From Cronobacter condimenti 1330 (GTDB taxonomy: Bacteria; Pseudomonadota; Gammaproteobacteria; Enterobacterales; Enterobacteriaceae): DNA of 64,000 bases. Shown here piece by piece: positions 36,299-44,496 of the stretch (positions are counted from its first letter, which is position 1; the number at the start of each line of letters is the position of its first letter). The notes under the pieces were generated by a model. That model searched no databases, was not told where the DNA came from, and saw nothing but the letters and a program-made list of their open reading frames with translations. A program made the position numbers and the translations under genes. The DNA lies in assembly GCF_001277255.1 (NCBI RefSeq), contig NZ_CP012264.1, forward strand, positions 1-64,000, in the 5' to 3' direction.

Positions 36299-37170
36299 CG
36301 CAGACGCAACCGCTGGCGAAAGATTTCGCCAACCTGCTGGCCGTGCGCAACATGATGATGTCGGCCCGCGTGGCGAATGACGCCGATGATGACCGCGCGC
36401 GCGTGGCGCGCTGGATTTCGGGCCTGTCCGCGCCGCTTGCCTGCGACATGCGGGAAGAGGCGGGAGTACGGCGCTTTTATCCGGACGTGGTGCGCGATCC
36501 GCAGCCGATTTTCTATCTGCACGGCGGCGGACTGGTCTATTACTCAACGGCAGTTTTCGCGCCTTTTTTAAGCGCGCTGTGCCAGCAAACCGGGCGCGAG
36601 ATTTATGCGTTCGATTACCCGAAAGCCCCGGAAACGCCGATGCAGGATTGCGTTGACGCGCTGGAAAGGCAACTGGCAGAGTGGATAACCCTTGCGCGCC
36701 CTCCAGCGCTGGTGGGTGACAGCGTCGGCGGCCTGCTGGCGCTCTGGTTCGCCAGCGGCCCGTTCGCCGGCGCATTTTCCAGCCTGCATTTGATTTATCC
36801 GGTGCTGGCCCGCCACCACGATTTCGCGTCGTTTGACGCGTTCGGCCAGGGCTATCTGCTGGACGCGCAGACGATGCGCGGATTCGCCCGCCACTGGCTG
36901 CCGTGGTGCGACGCGAAGCGGTTCGATCCGCTGGATACGGGCTTCGCCTGGCGCGCGCTGCCGCCCTGTACGGTGCATACCGCCGGATATGATGTTCTGA
37001 AGGATGAAGGCCTGGCGTTTGTCGCGAAGGCCCGCGAGCAGGGATGTTCGCTGACGCATTATCACCATCCCGCGATGCCGCATGATTTCTGTCTGTATGC
37101 GGGGAAACTACCAAGCGCACAGCGTGCTGTGGATGTTATCGCAGACGCGCTAACCAACCGAACGGAGTAA
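36295..37170 (+). CDS. Alpha/beta hydrolase of the hormone-sensitive-lipase type
   Basis: The 291-residue protein starts at ATG 36295, overlapping the previous stop. The oxyanion-hole motif is YLHGGGLVY, the nucleophile elbow GDSVGG (serine), the acid lies in GYDVLKDEG and the histidine in MPHDF. This is a complete Abhydrolase_3 catalytic set. It may hydrolyse an ester or amide intermediate or release product from a carrier protein; the second alpha/beta hydrolase in the cluster differs by its cysteine nucleophile. Confidence 0.85.
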   Translation: MTQTQPLAKDFANLLAVRNMMMSARVANDADDDRARVARWISGLSAPLACDMREEAGVRRFYPDVVRDPQPIFYLHGGGLVYYSTAVFAPFLSALCQQTGREIYAFDYPKAPETPMQDCVDALERQLAEWITLARPPALVGDSVGGLLALWFASGPFAGAFSSLHLIYPVLARHHDFASFDAFGQGYLLDAQTMRGFARHWLPWCDAKRFDPLDTGFAWRALPPCTVHTAGYDVLKDEGLAFVAKAREQGCSLTHYHHPAMPHDFCLYAGKLPSAQRAVDVIADALTNRTE

Positions 37171-37177
37171 GAAAGCC

Positions 37178-37576
37178 ATGTCAAACCTTGAACAGCTGGC
37201 GTATTACCAGAAAAAACTCTCCTTTGAAGCCGATTCATGGGATCTCTATCTCGCGCTCAACGCCGGGGAAAATATCGTGGTCGTGGATGGCCGTAGCGAA
37301 GAGGCGTACCAGCGCGAGCATATTCCGGGCGCGATTAACCTGCCGCATAAAGCGCTGTGCTTTAACAACACCACTGAGCTGGATAAATCCAAAGTCTACA
37401 TCTGCTACTGCGACGGGATCGGCTGTAACGGCTCGACCAAGACCGCGATGAAGCTGCTGACGCTGGGTTTCCAGGTGAAAGAGCTTATCGGCGGGCTGGA
37501 CTGGTGGAAACGCGACGGTTACGCCACTGAAGGTCATCAGGGCCGCGACGGCACACCGGTAAGCTGCGGCTGCTGA
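37178..37576 (+). CDS. Single-domain rhodanese-like protein
   Basis: The 132-residue protein has a rhodanese fold with the signature IVVVDGRSEEAYQREHIPGAINLPH and the active-site loop YCDGIGCNGSTKTA, offering two cysteines. The C-terminus ends VSCGC, adding two more. Rhodaneses carry persulfide sulfur; other members act in redox or phosphate chemistry. In this operon it might protect against or quench reactive nitrogen intermediates or supply sulfur, but there is no direct clue. It begins 7 nt after the hydrolase gene. Confidence 0.88.
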   Translation: MSNLEQLAYYQKKLSFEADSWDLYLALNAGENIVVVDGRSEEAYQREHIPGAINLPHKALCFNNTTELDKSKVYICYCDGIGCNGSTKTAMKLLTLGFQVKELIGGLDWWKRDGYATEGHQGRDGTPVSCGC

Positions 37577-37644
37577 TAATCTCTCAAGGCGGATAAGCCT
37601 CGCTTCTCCGCCTCATTAAAAAATAACGCTTTTCTCAGGAATTA

Positions 37645-38046
37645 ATGACTAATTCTGACGGGGTTGCTATGTCCGCAAATAATGTTCAGCGGGTTGCTGC
37701 GGTATGTGAAAAATTCCGCACGCTGGATATGGAAATAATTATGTCGTGTTTTACGAAAGAGGTGACGGTGAATTATAACCAGCTGGATACGCTGCGCGGC
37801 AAAGCGGCGTTAAATGAATTCCTGACGCCGCGCTACCGGGTGCTTGGCGATTATCAGCTTGATAAAAAAATCGTTATGGAAGAGGGCGATCGCGTCTGCG
37901 TTGAAGTGCGCGCGAGCTATGTGAATAAAAATACGCAGGTCGCTTTTCAGAGTCGTATTTTTGAAATTCTGGTGTTTGAAGAAAATCTTATTTCCCACTG
38001 GGATTATATCGGCCACAGCGAAGAAGTTATTTCCTGGTCAATTTAA
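37645..38046 (+). CDS. SnoaL/NTF2-like small protein
   Basis: The 133-residue protein has an NTF2-like cone fold pattern: an N-terminal helix (VAAVCEKFRTLDMEIIMSCF) followed by the typical strand set with LRGKAALNEFLTPRY and a terminal pair of strands. Family members are cyclases, isomerases or binding proteins in biosynthetic pathways. The start is uncertain between 37645 (AGGA close upstream) and an in-frame ATG at 37669 (MSANNVQRV). It precedes the N-monooxygenase by 12 nt. Confidence 0.72.
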   Translation: MTNSDGVAMSANNVQRVAAVCEKFRTLDMEIIMSCFTKEVTVNYNQLDTLRGKAALNEFLTPRYRVLGDYQLDKKIVMEEGDRVCVEVRASYVNKNTQVAFQSRIFEILVFEENLISHWDYIGHSEEVISWSI

Positions 38047-38058
38047 TGGAGCGCGCAG

Positions 38059-39399
38059 ATGACCACGCAAATGCATTGCGCCGGGGATATTCCTGGTAAT
38101 GAAACGGAATACGATATTATCGGCATCGGTTTTGGCCCGGCGAATATAGCGCTGGCGATTGCCTTAGAAGAGTTTGGCTTTGAAGGAAAATGCCTGTTTC
38201 TGGAGCGTCGCGACGGCCCCTGCTGGCAGCCGCAAATGCTGCTGTCGGGCAGCGATATCCAGAACCATCCGGCGCGCGATCTGGTGACGCCGCGCAACCC
38301 GCGCAGCCGCTATACCTTTCTCAACTTTTTGTTTGAGAAGAACCGGCTGTTTGAGCATCTCAACCTCGGGCTGGAATTCCCGCTGCGCCGGGAGTTTGCG
38401 GAATATGTCACCTGGGTGGCGCAGGCGTTTTCACATCAGGTGAAATACGGGCAGAACGTCACCAGAATCAGCCTTGATAAAAGCGCGACGCCGCAGCGTT
38501 ATCAGATTGAAACCGCCGATGGCGCCGTGTGGCGCGCCCGCGCGCTGGTGGTGGCGCCGGGGCGCACGCCGCTTATCCCGGAGGTATTTACCCGCGCCAG
38601 CCGCGAGCGGGTTTTCCATCTGACGTCCTATCTGGAAAGCCTGGAGAAACTCAATGCGTGTCGTCCGCTGCGCCGGATTGCGGTCGTCGGCGGCAGCCAG
38701 AGCGCGGTGGAAATTCTGCTGCATCTGCGCCAGAGCTGGCCGCAGGTGGAGGTTATCAATATTCAGCGCGGCTATGGGTTTCGCCTGAAGGACACCAGCC
38801 CGTTTAGCGAACATGTTTATTTCCCGGAGTTCGTGGATTACTACTTTTCCAGCTCTGCGGCGGCGAAGCAAAACATCAACCGCCATCTGCATTACACCAA
38901 CTACTCCTCGGCGGATAAAGACGTCATTCACCAGCTTTATGTGGGCCTGTACGAAGACAAACTCGCCGGCCAGCAACGGGTGCAGATCCTCGCGAACCAG
39001 CAGATAACCGGCTATCGCGAAACGGCCTCGGGCTGCACGCTGCACCTGACCGACAGCCACACTCACCGCCAGCAAACCATAAGCGACCTGGACGGCGTCG
39101 TGCTGGCGACCGGTTTTCGCAATCTCGGCAACGGCGAGAGCGAAGAGCTGTGCCCGCCGCTGTTAAGCGAGCTTTACCCGATGATTGAAACCCAGGAGAG
39201 CGGCTTTTTGAAAATCAACCGCGACTACAGCCTGAGTTCCCGGCCCGGTTGCGCGCTGCCGCCGCTGTTCCTGAACGGCCTGTGTGAGTCCTCTCACGGT
39301 TATGGCGATGCGGGGTCTTTCAGCCTGTTGTCGCTGCGGGCGAAGGATATCTGGATGTCGCTCTCGCCGCTGCTGCAGGAGCAGGAAGTGCCGGTCTGA
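38059..39399 (+). CDS. Amino-acid N-monooxygenase (lysine/ornithine N-hydroxylase family, IucD/PvdA/SidA type)
   Basis: The flavin- and NADPH-dependent enzyme of 446 residues hydroxylates a side-chain amine. FAD motif GIGFGPANIALAI lies at residues 22-34, the substrate-site block WQPQMLLSGSDIQ follows, the NADPH motif VVGGSQSAVEIL is near 209-220, and the terminal ATGFRN block is at about 352-357. This is the enzyme that makes N6-hydroxylysine in hydrazine-forming clusters and in aerobactin synthesis. No siderophore synthetase genes are present, so a siderophore role is unlikely. The amine substrate could be lysine, ornithine or 2,4-diaminobutyrate. GGAG is well placed before the ATG. Confidence 0.92.
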   Translation: MTTQMHCAGDIPGNETEYDIIGIGFGPANIALAIALEEFGFEGKCLFLERRDGPCWQPQMLLSGSDIQNHPARDLVTPRNPRSRYTFLNFLFEKNRLFEHLNLGLEFPLRREFAEYVTWVAQAFSHQVKYGQNVTRISLDKSATPQRYQIETADGAVWRARALVVAPGRTPLIPEVFTRASRERVFHLTSYLESLEKLNACRPLRRIAVVGGSQSAVEILLHLRQSWPQVEVINIQRGYGFRLKDTSPFSEHVYFPEFVDYYFSSSAAAKQNINRHLHYTNYSSADKDVIHQLYVGLYEDKLAGQQRVQILANQQITGYRETASGCTLHLTDSHTHRQQTISDLDGVVLATGFRNLGNGESEELCPPLLSELYPMIETQESGFLKINRDYSLSSRPGCALPPLFLNGLCESSHGYGDAGSFSLLSLRAKDIWMSLSPLLQEQEVPV

Positions 39400-39432
39400 C
39401 TCTCTCTTTTCTCTCTGGAAACGGTAAAAAAT

Positions 39433-40725
39433 ATGACTACGCATGACACGGTTTTCGAGGTTTTCGCCCGCCATGAGTCCTCGGCGCGCAGCTATTGCCG
39501 CAACTTTCCGGTGGTGTTTCAGCGTGCGAGCGGAAGCTATCTGTATGACGCGCAAAATAACGCCTGGCTCGACTTTTTAAGCTGCGCCGGGGCGGTGAAC
39601 TACGGCCATAACCCCGACGCCCTGAAGCAGGCGCTGCTGGAATATGTCGCCAATGACGGCATCCAGGCCGCGCTGGATCTGCATTCCGAAGCCAAGATGG
39701 CGTTTATCCTCGACTTTCACCGGCTGATCCTGGCGCCGCGCGCGCTGGATTACCGGATGCAGTTTACCTCCCCGACCGGCACCAGCGTGGTGGAGTCGGC
39801 TATCAAACTTGCCCGCAAAACGCGCGAGCGCGCCACCATCGTGGCGTTTACCAATGGCTTTCACGGCATGTCGTCAACGGCGCTGGGGCTGACCGGCAAT
39901 CGCGATAACCGCCAGCCGTGGGCCGATGCGCATGTCTTTCGTCTGCCGTATGAGGGCTATCTCGATGGCCTGGATTCTGTCGCGTATCTGGAAAAACTGC
40001 TGACGGATAACAGCTCCGGGCTCGACGTGCCCGCGGCGGTTATCCTGGAGACCGTACAGGGCGAAGGGGGCGTGAATGTCGCCTCTGCCGGGTGGCTGCA
40101 ACGGCTGCGCGAGCTGACCCGTCGCCACAATATTTTGCTGATCGTGGATGATATTCAGGCGGGCTGCGGGCGTACCGGCGAGTTTTTCAGTTTTGAGTTC
40201 GCGGGTATCGAGCCGGATATCGTCTGCCTGTCTAAATCGTTAAGCGGCTACGGCCTGCCGTTTTCGCTGCTGCTCTATAAACCGGAGCTGGATCAGTGGA
40301 GCCCTGGCGAAGACAACGGCACCTTTCGCGGCAACACGACGGCATTCGTCACCGCCCGCGCCGCGCTGACCACCTTCTGGGCCGACGACGCGCTGAGCCA
40401 GCATGTGTTTCAGCTTGAAAGCGTGGTGAAGCAGTGGCTGGCGGAAATCCATCTGCGCTTTGCGCCCTTTATCAAAGCGACCCGTGGCCGCGGGCTGTTT
40501 TACGGTATTGAGTTCCACCAGCCGGAACACGCCCGCGCCATATCGCGCGCCTGTTTTGAGCAGAAGATGATTATCGAACGGGCAGGCGACCGCGATCAGG
40601 TGGTGAAACTGATGCCCGCGCTGACCATCAGCGAGGCGCAGCTGCGCGACGGACTCGACATCCTGCAGCGTGCGATCGAAGGCGTGCTGGCCGACGCGCT
40701 GCTTGACCAGCCGATCGCCGTATAA
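39433..40725 (+). CDS. Class III PLP-dependent aminotransferase, EctB/diaminobutyrate-aminotransferase-like
   Basis: The 430-residue protein is closest in pattern to diaminobutyrate-2-oxoglutarate aminotransferases (EctB/DABA family). It has the N-terminal block ARSYCRNFPVVFQRASGSYLYD, QFTSPTGTSVVESAIKLAR, FTNGFHGMSSTALGLT and the PLP-lysine motif CLSKSLSG (Lys268). EctB converts aspartate semialdehyde to 2,4-diaminobutyrate; class III enzymes also interconvert lysine and its 6-semialdehyde. It could supply the amine for the N-monooxygenase, or re-aminate the aldehyde left after the DAO-like cleavage. Confidence 0.9.
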   Translation: MTTHDTVFEVFARHESSARSYCRNFPVVFQRASGSYLYDAQNNAWLDFLSCAGAVNYGHNPDALKQALLEYVANDGIQAALDLHSEAKMAFILDFHRLILAPRALDYRMQFTSPTGTSVVESAIKLARKTRERATIVAFTNGFHGMSSTALGLTGNRDNRQPWADAHVFRLPYEGYLDGLDSVAYLEKLLTDNSSGLDVPAAVILETVQGEGGVNVASAGWLQRLRELTRRHNILLIVDDIQAGCGRTGEFFSFEFAGIEPDIVCLSKSLSGYGLPFSLLLYKPELDQWSPGEDNGTFRGNTTAFVTARAALTTFWADDALSQHVFQLESVVKQWLAEIHLRFAPFIKATRGRGLFYGIEFHQPEHARAISRACFEQKMIIERAGDRDQVVKLMPALTISEAQLRDGLDILQRAIEGVLADALLDQPIAV

Positions 40726-40735
40726 GGAGCCGACC

Positions 40736-41950
40736 ATGACGTATGACGTGTTAATTGTCGGCGGCGGCGTGGGCGGAAGCGCCTGCGCCATCCTGCTGCG
40801 CCAGCAGGGCATGACGGTGCGGCTTATCGAAAAAATGCCGGACGCGCAGCGCTATAAAAAGCTCTGCACCCATTTTATCCAGCCCGCCGCGATACCGGTG
40901 CTGGAGCAGCTCAACATGGCGGCGCTTGCCAGCCCGCCTTACAGCGTGCGCACCAAAGCGGCGTTTATTACCGCCGCCGGGTATATCGACCCGGAAGGCG
41001 GCTACGGCCCGGCGAGCGAAGGGTACGCGCTGAATCTTGAGCGGTCGGTGCTGGACCCGGCGCTGCGCCAGCAGGCGGAAAACGCGGGCGTGGAGAGCGG
41101 GTTTGGCGAGCGCGTCACGGCGCTTGAACGCACGCCGGACGGCTGGACGCTGACCATTGAGAAAGACGCGCAGATGCAGTTGGTGCAGGGCCGGGTGCTG
41201 GTGGCCGCCGACGGTCGCACCTCCGCCATCGCCCGACTGACGGGTAACGAGGCTGTGGCGCATGAAAACCAGCGGGCGACGTTCTTCGCATATTGCTCGG
41301 GTATCGCCGCGCCGGAGCAGGGGCGCTCGCTCTTTGCCCACAGCGCGGGCGGCATGGCGTTTCTCTATCCGCTAACGGGCGGGCGCACGCTGCTGTCGGC
41401 TTATGTGGATAAAGAGACGGCGAAACGCTGGCAGGAGGAGGGCGCGGAACAGGCGTTGCTGCGCTACTTCACGACCGTGCCGCAGATGCCGGACGTGCGA
41501 AACGCGCGCTTTGAGACGCCGGTTTACGGTTATCAGGATTATCCAAGCCTGGTACGTCAGCCGGTGCACGCGGATATCGCCTTTATCGGCGACGCGGCGC
41601 TTTCGCTCGACCCGATGAGCGGCGTGGGATGCAGCTTTGCGCTCCAGGCGGCGTCGATGCTTGCGGCGGCGCTGGGCGAGCAGGCGAGCCTGCCTGCGGC
41701 GCTGAAGGCTTACGCGCAGCGCTTCAACGGCTATTTCCCGGCCCACGCGCGCGGCATTATCGCCGATTCGCTGATAACCAAAGACGAAGCCCGCCAGCAG
41801 CAGTTGTATCAGGCGATTCTGGCGGATCCGATGCTGCAACGGCAGTACCGCGATCTGACCGGGCGTCTGCTGTCGCCGCCGGCGTTTCAAAATGCGTATC
41901 TGGTGAGTAAAGCGCGCCAGCGTACCGCCACGGCGCGGGCAGGCGCATAA
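40736..41950 (+). CDS. FAD-dependent oxidoreductase of the geranylgeranyl-reductase/PHBH type
   Basis: A flavoprotein of 404 residues starting at 40736 (MTYDVLIVGGGVGGSACAI) with AAGGAG upstream. FAD motif GGGVGGSACAILLRQ lies at residues 9-23, the middle motif VLVAADGRTSAIAR near 157-170, and the GD box FIGDAALSLDPMSGVGCSFAL near 285-305. It resembles reductases and halogenases or hydroxylases acting on carrier-bound or small aromatic substrates. In this pathway it may oxidise a carrier-bound hydrazino intermediate to a hydrazono or diazo form, which is inference. It is followed by a carrier protein 9 nt later. Confidence 0.85.
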   Translation: MTYDVLIVGGGVGGSACAILLRQQGMTVRLIEKMPDAQRYKKLCTHFIQPAAIPVLEQLNMAALASPPYSVRTKAAFITAAGYIDPEGGYGPASEGYALNLERSVLDPALRQQAENAGVESGFGERVTALERTPDGWTLTIEKDAQMQLVQGRVLVAADGRTSAIARLTGNEAVAHENQRATFFAYCSGIAAPEQGRSLFAHSAGGMAFLYPLTGGRTLLSAYVDKETAKRWQEEGAEQALLRYFTTVPQMPDVRNARFETPVYGYQDYPSLVRQPVHADIAFIGDAALSLDPMSGVGCSFALQAASMLAAALGEQASLPAALKAYAQRFNGYFPAHARGIIADSLITKDEARQQQLYQAILADPMLQRQYRDLTGRLLSPPAFQNAYLVSKARQRTATARAGA

Positions 41951-41959
41951 GGAGAGAAG

Positions 41960-42223
41960 ATGTCTGAGCAATCTGTCGCCGCGCTGGAAGCGGTCATTCT
42001 GGAGAAGCTGGCGCTACAGCTGCCCGATAAAGGGCCGCTCGGCGCGCAGACTCCCTTCGCGTCGCTGGGCGTGGATTCGATAGGCGTGGTGATCCTCGTG
42101 GCGGAACTTGAGAGCGAGCTGGATTTCGTTTTCGACCCGGCTGACCTGGATATGACCCACTTTACGCATGCCGGGCGTCTCGCCTCGCTGTTGCACAGTA
42201 AATATCAGCTCACAGGAGAGTGA
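41960..42223 (+). CDS. Stand-alone acyl carrier protein
   Basis: The 87-residue four-helix carrier protein has the phosphopantetheine attachment motif LGVDSIG, with Ser40. The ribosome binding site GGAGAGAAG precedes the start. It differs from the carrier domain of the ACP-cupin fusion, so the pathway has two carrier sites and needs a means of moving cargo between them. Confidence 0.93.
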   Translation: MSEQSVAALEAVILEKLALQLPDKGPLGAQTPFASLGVDSIGVVILVAELESELDFVFDPADLDMTHFTHAGRLASLLHSKYQLTGE

Positions 42224-42224
42224 C

Positions 42225-43178
42225 ATGATGACGGATATTCTCTATCCGCACGATGCGCAGCTTTATGATCGCCGCTTTATGAACTGCGCCGAGCGTCACG
42301 CCGTGGTGTTTCTTAAAGAACGCCGCGCACAAACCGATCTGCTTTTTTACCGCGCGCTGGTAAGCAGCGATGAGATTTTTCGCCAGATCATTCAGCAAAA
42401 AAAGCCGAAATATAATTTTGTGAATGGCTGCTTTAACGAGCCGGACTTAAACGCGCTGGGCATTTATCCCCACGAATTACGGGGCGAGGGCTTTGCGCAA
42501 ATTAAGCCGGATGTCGATGCGCTTATTCGCCAGTATGGATTTGTGCTTATTTCCGGTTCGGTCTTTTATTTCCCGCACTGTCCGGAATACCGGCAGAAAC
42601 ATTTGCATCATCTGGTGGTGCTGAACGGCGTGGATGAGGCGCGTGACCGTTATCAGGTCGCGGATGATAACCCGGCCAGCGTGCTGTGCCAGTATCAGTA
42701 TGGATTACAGGAGGTGGCGGGCTTTTTTGATAATAACGGCGACCGGCTGGCGCGCTGGTTTACGCTTGATCATTACAACAGCGACGATGCAACACGCTAT
42801 TTCCATCAGGCGCTGCGCGATTACCTCGCCCATTATCAGGACAGCCAGCAATTTTTATCCGGCATTGAGGACTACCTGAAAGATAATTTTGAAGCACGTG
42901 AAATTAAATTGCAGTTATTACATGACGGATTCAGTTTACTATCAGGATCGCGAACGCTGTTCGCTCACTATTTATCGCTTCAGCATCCCGACCAGGACGC
43001 CATGACTGAACTGGCGCGCCAGCTCGGCCAGCAGGCCTTTATTCTGAAAAGCCTGGTGGTGAAAGCGCGCATTACCCAGCGGCTGGATATTGCCGACCTG
43101 GCGACGCGCGCCCGACAGTTTCAGGAGCAGGAAAGCGCTTTGTTACAGGCATTACGCACTCTGCTGCGAGGACATTGA
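42225..43178 (+). CDS. Papain-fold BtrH-like protein, probable carrier-protein acyltransferase
   Basis: The protein of 317 residues starts at 42225 (MMTDILYPHD), with AGGAGAG upstream, one nucleotide after the ACP stop. The layout suggests the N-terminal papain-like domain of BtrH, which transfers an acyl group from a carrier protein in butirosin synthesis. An early Cys21 occurs in FMNCAERHAVVFL, the histidine is His128 or His129 in HLHHLVVLNGVDEAR, and an acidic residue follows in YQVADDNP. The C-terminal 150 residues are helical and unassigned. Translation directly after the ACP supports a partnership. Homology is from pattern only. Confidence 0.6.
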   Translation: MMTDILYPHDAQLYDRRFMNCAERHAVVFLKERRAQTDLLFYRALVSSDEIFRQIIQQKKPKYNFVNGCFNEPDLNALGIYPHELRGEGFAQIKPDVDALIRQYGFVLISGSVFYFPHCPEYRQKHLHHLVVLNGVDEARDRYQVADDNPASVLCQYQYGLQEVAGFFDNNGDRLARWFTLDHYNSDDATRYFHQALRDYLAHYQDSQQFLSGIEDYLKDNFEAREIKLQLLHDGFSLLSGSRTLFAHYLSLQHPDQDAMTELARQLGQQAFILKSLVVKARITQRLDIADLATRARQFQEQESALLQALRTLLRGH

Positions 43179-43179
43179 G

Positions 43180-44457
43180 ATGACCACAACGGTACAGAAA
43201 AAAGGCTACGGGGAGCTGCTGCGCGAAAAACGCTTCTTTCCGTTCTTTTACAGCCAGATCCTGACGAACCTGGGCGATGGGCTGTTTTCCGTTTCGCTTA
43301 TCTATTACGCGCTGAAGATTGGCTCGTCTTCGGCGACGCTTGGGGCCATCGTGTTTGCTATTACGCTGACGCGCGGCCTGCTCGGCCCGCTGGGCGGCGT
43401 CATTAGCGACCGGCTCGACCGCCGCCGCTACGTAATTTGCCTTGAAGTGTTGCGCACCCTGAGCGTACTGGCGATCCCGGCGCTCTATTATGCGGGCTTG
43501 CTGAATATTTACGGGCTGTCGGCTATCGGCGTGTTTATCTCCACGCTGTTTGCGATTTCCGTACCGGCGGCCAAAGCGCTGATCCCGACGCTTGCCGGGA
43601 CGGAACGCCTGCAGCTGGCGAACGGACTGATCCAGACCGTTACCTGGCCCGCGTTTTTCCTCGGCTCCGGCCTGCTGGCGGTACTCCAGGACCGCATTCC
43701 TTCTCAGATGCTGTTTGTGGTGACCGGCGTGGTTTTCGGCGTCTCCAGCCTGCTGCTGTGGACGATGCCGAAGAGCGCGCCGCGCACCGCCCCCACGAAC
43801 CGCCTGACGCCCGGCGTGTTTTTCCAGGAGCTGCGCAACGGTTATCAGGTGTTGCATGTTGACCCGGTGATGCGCACCCGCGTCTGGCTGTATGGCGCGT
43901 TTACGTTCTTCTGGCGCGGCAGCCTGCAAATTTGCATCCCGATCCTTATCCTGCGCACGCTGGAAAGCCCGCCGTGGCTCTACGGCGCGCTGATGTTTGC
44001 CAACGGGCTTGCGGAGCTGCTGGCGAATTTGTGGGTCGGGAAGCGGTTCTTCCAGCGTCCGCTGCTGTTTACCTACTCCTGCGAAGTGCTGCTCGGAAGC
44101 GGCCTGCTGCTGCTGGCGCTGAGCCTGTGGCTGCCGTTCACTTACCTCTGGCTGTTCTCGGCGGTGATTCTGATTGGCGTCGCGGCCGCGACCATTGATA
44201 TCCCGCTGCTGACGGTGATTCAGAAGCAGATCCCGGCGGAACATGTCGGGAAGGTGATCAGCTACTGGTTTACTATCGGCTCGTGCGGCGGCGCGGCAGG
44301 CTCTTTGCTGCTGGGAATGCTGTTTGAGCTGGTGCCTGTCAGCAGCGGTATTGTGATAACCGGCGCGGTGTGCCTGTTTATTGGCCTGGCGTTCTATAGC
44401 TGGGCGCAAAAGCGCAATACGTTTATTGAAGAACGCAGCGTGGACGTGGTGGTATAA
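43180..44457 (+). CDS. MFS exporter (EntS-like) of the cluster
   Basis: A major facilitator of 425 residues with 12 hydrophobic segments. It starts at 43180, just beyond the previous stop, reading MTTTVQKKGYGELLREKRFFPFFYSQILTNLGDGLF. The loop 2-3 motif GGVISDRLDRRRYV is present. It resembles the enterobactin exporter EntS and macrolide efflux proteins. As last gene of the operon it is the likely exporter of the final product. Confidence 0.9.
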   Translation: MTTTVQKKGYGELLREKRFFPFFYSQILTNLGDGLFSVSLIYYALKIGSSSATLGAIVFAITLTRGLLGPLGGVISDRLDRRRYVICLEVLRTLSVLAIPALYYAGLLNIYGLSAIGVFISTLFAISVPAAKALIPTLAGTERLQLANGLIQTVTWPAFFLGSGLLAVLQDRIPSQMLFVVTGVVFGVSSLLLWTMPKSAPRTAPTNRLTPGVFFQELRNGYQVLHVDPVMRTRVWLYGAFTFFWRGSLQICIPILILRTLESPPWLYGALMFANGLAELLANLWVGKRFFQRPLLFTYSCEVLLGSGLLLLALSLWLPFTYLWLFSAVILIGVAAATIDIPLLTVIQKQIPAEHVGKVISYWFTIGSCGGAAGSLLLGMLFELVPVSSGIVITGAVCLFIGLAFYSWAQKRNTFIEERSVDVVV

Positions 44458-44465
44458 ACCTGTAA

Positions 44466-44496
44466 AACCTGCATTAACAACGCGTTAATGCAGGTT
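44466..44496. repeat. Palindrome AACCTGCATTAAC / GTTAATGCAGGTT
   Basis: A perfect 13-bp stem with a 5-nt loop (AACGC) lies just after the exporter gene. No T-run follows, so a classical terminator is doubtful. A close relative stands at 45223-45253, with the same AGTRRATGCTTAC tail. Confidence 0.75.

Larger units (their letters stand above)
26145..44457 (+). other. Putative N-N bond (hydrazine) natural-product biosynthetic gene cluster
   Basis: About 21 genes on one strand, most overlapping or with gaps under 100 nt, behind a divergent LysR regulator. Signature content: N-monooxygenase, MetRS-like enzyme, cupin, DAO-like oxidase, adenylation enzyme, two carrier proteins, acyltransferase-type hydrolases, aminotransferase, second flavoenzyme and exporter. 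The core from 28472 to 41950 looks GC-rich by eye compared with the AT-richer ends (26145-27350 and 42230-42960), which suggests a composite origin. It occupies the yieE-mnmE interval. Confidence 0.8.

Noticed and set aside
38059..39399. N-monooxygenase as evidence for a hydroxamate siderophore cluster
   Set aside because: No IucA/IucC-type synthetase, TonB receptor or Fur-box-like control is visible, whereas MetRS-like, cupin and DAO partners of hydrazine synthesis are present.
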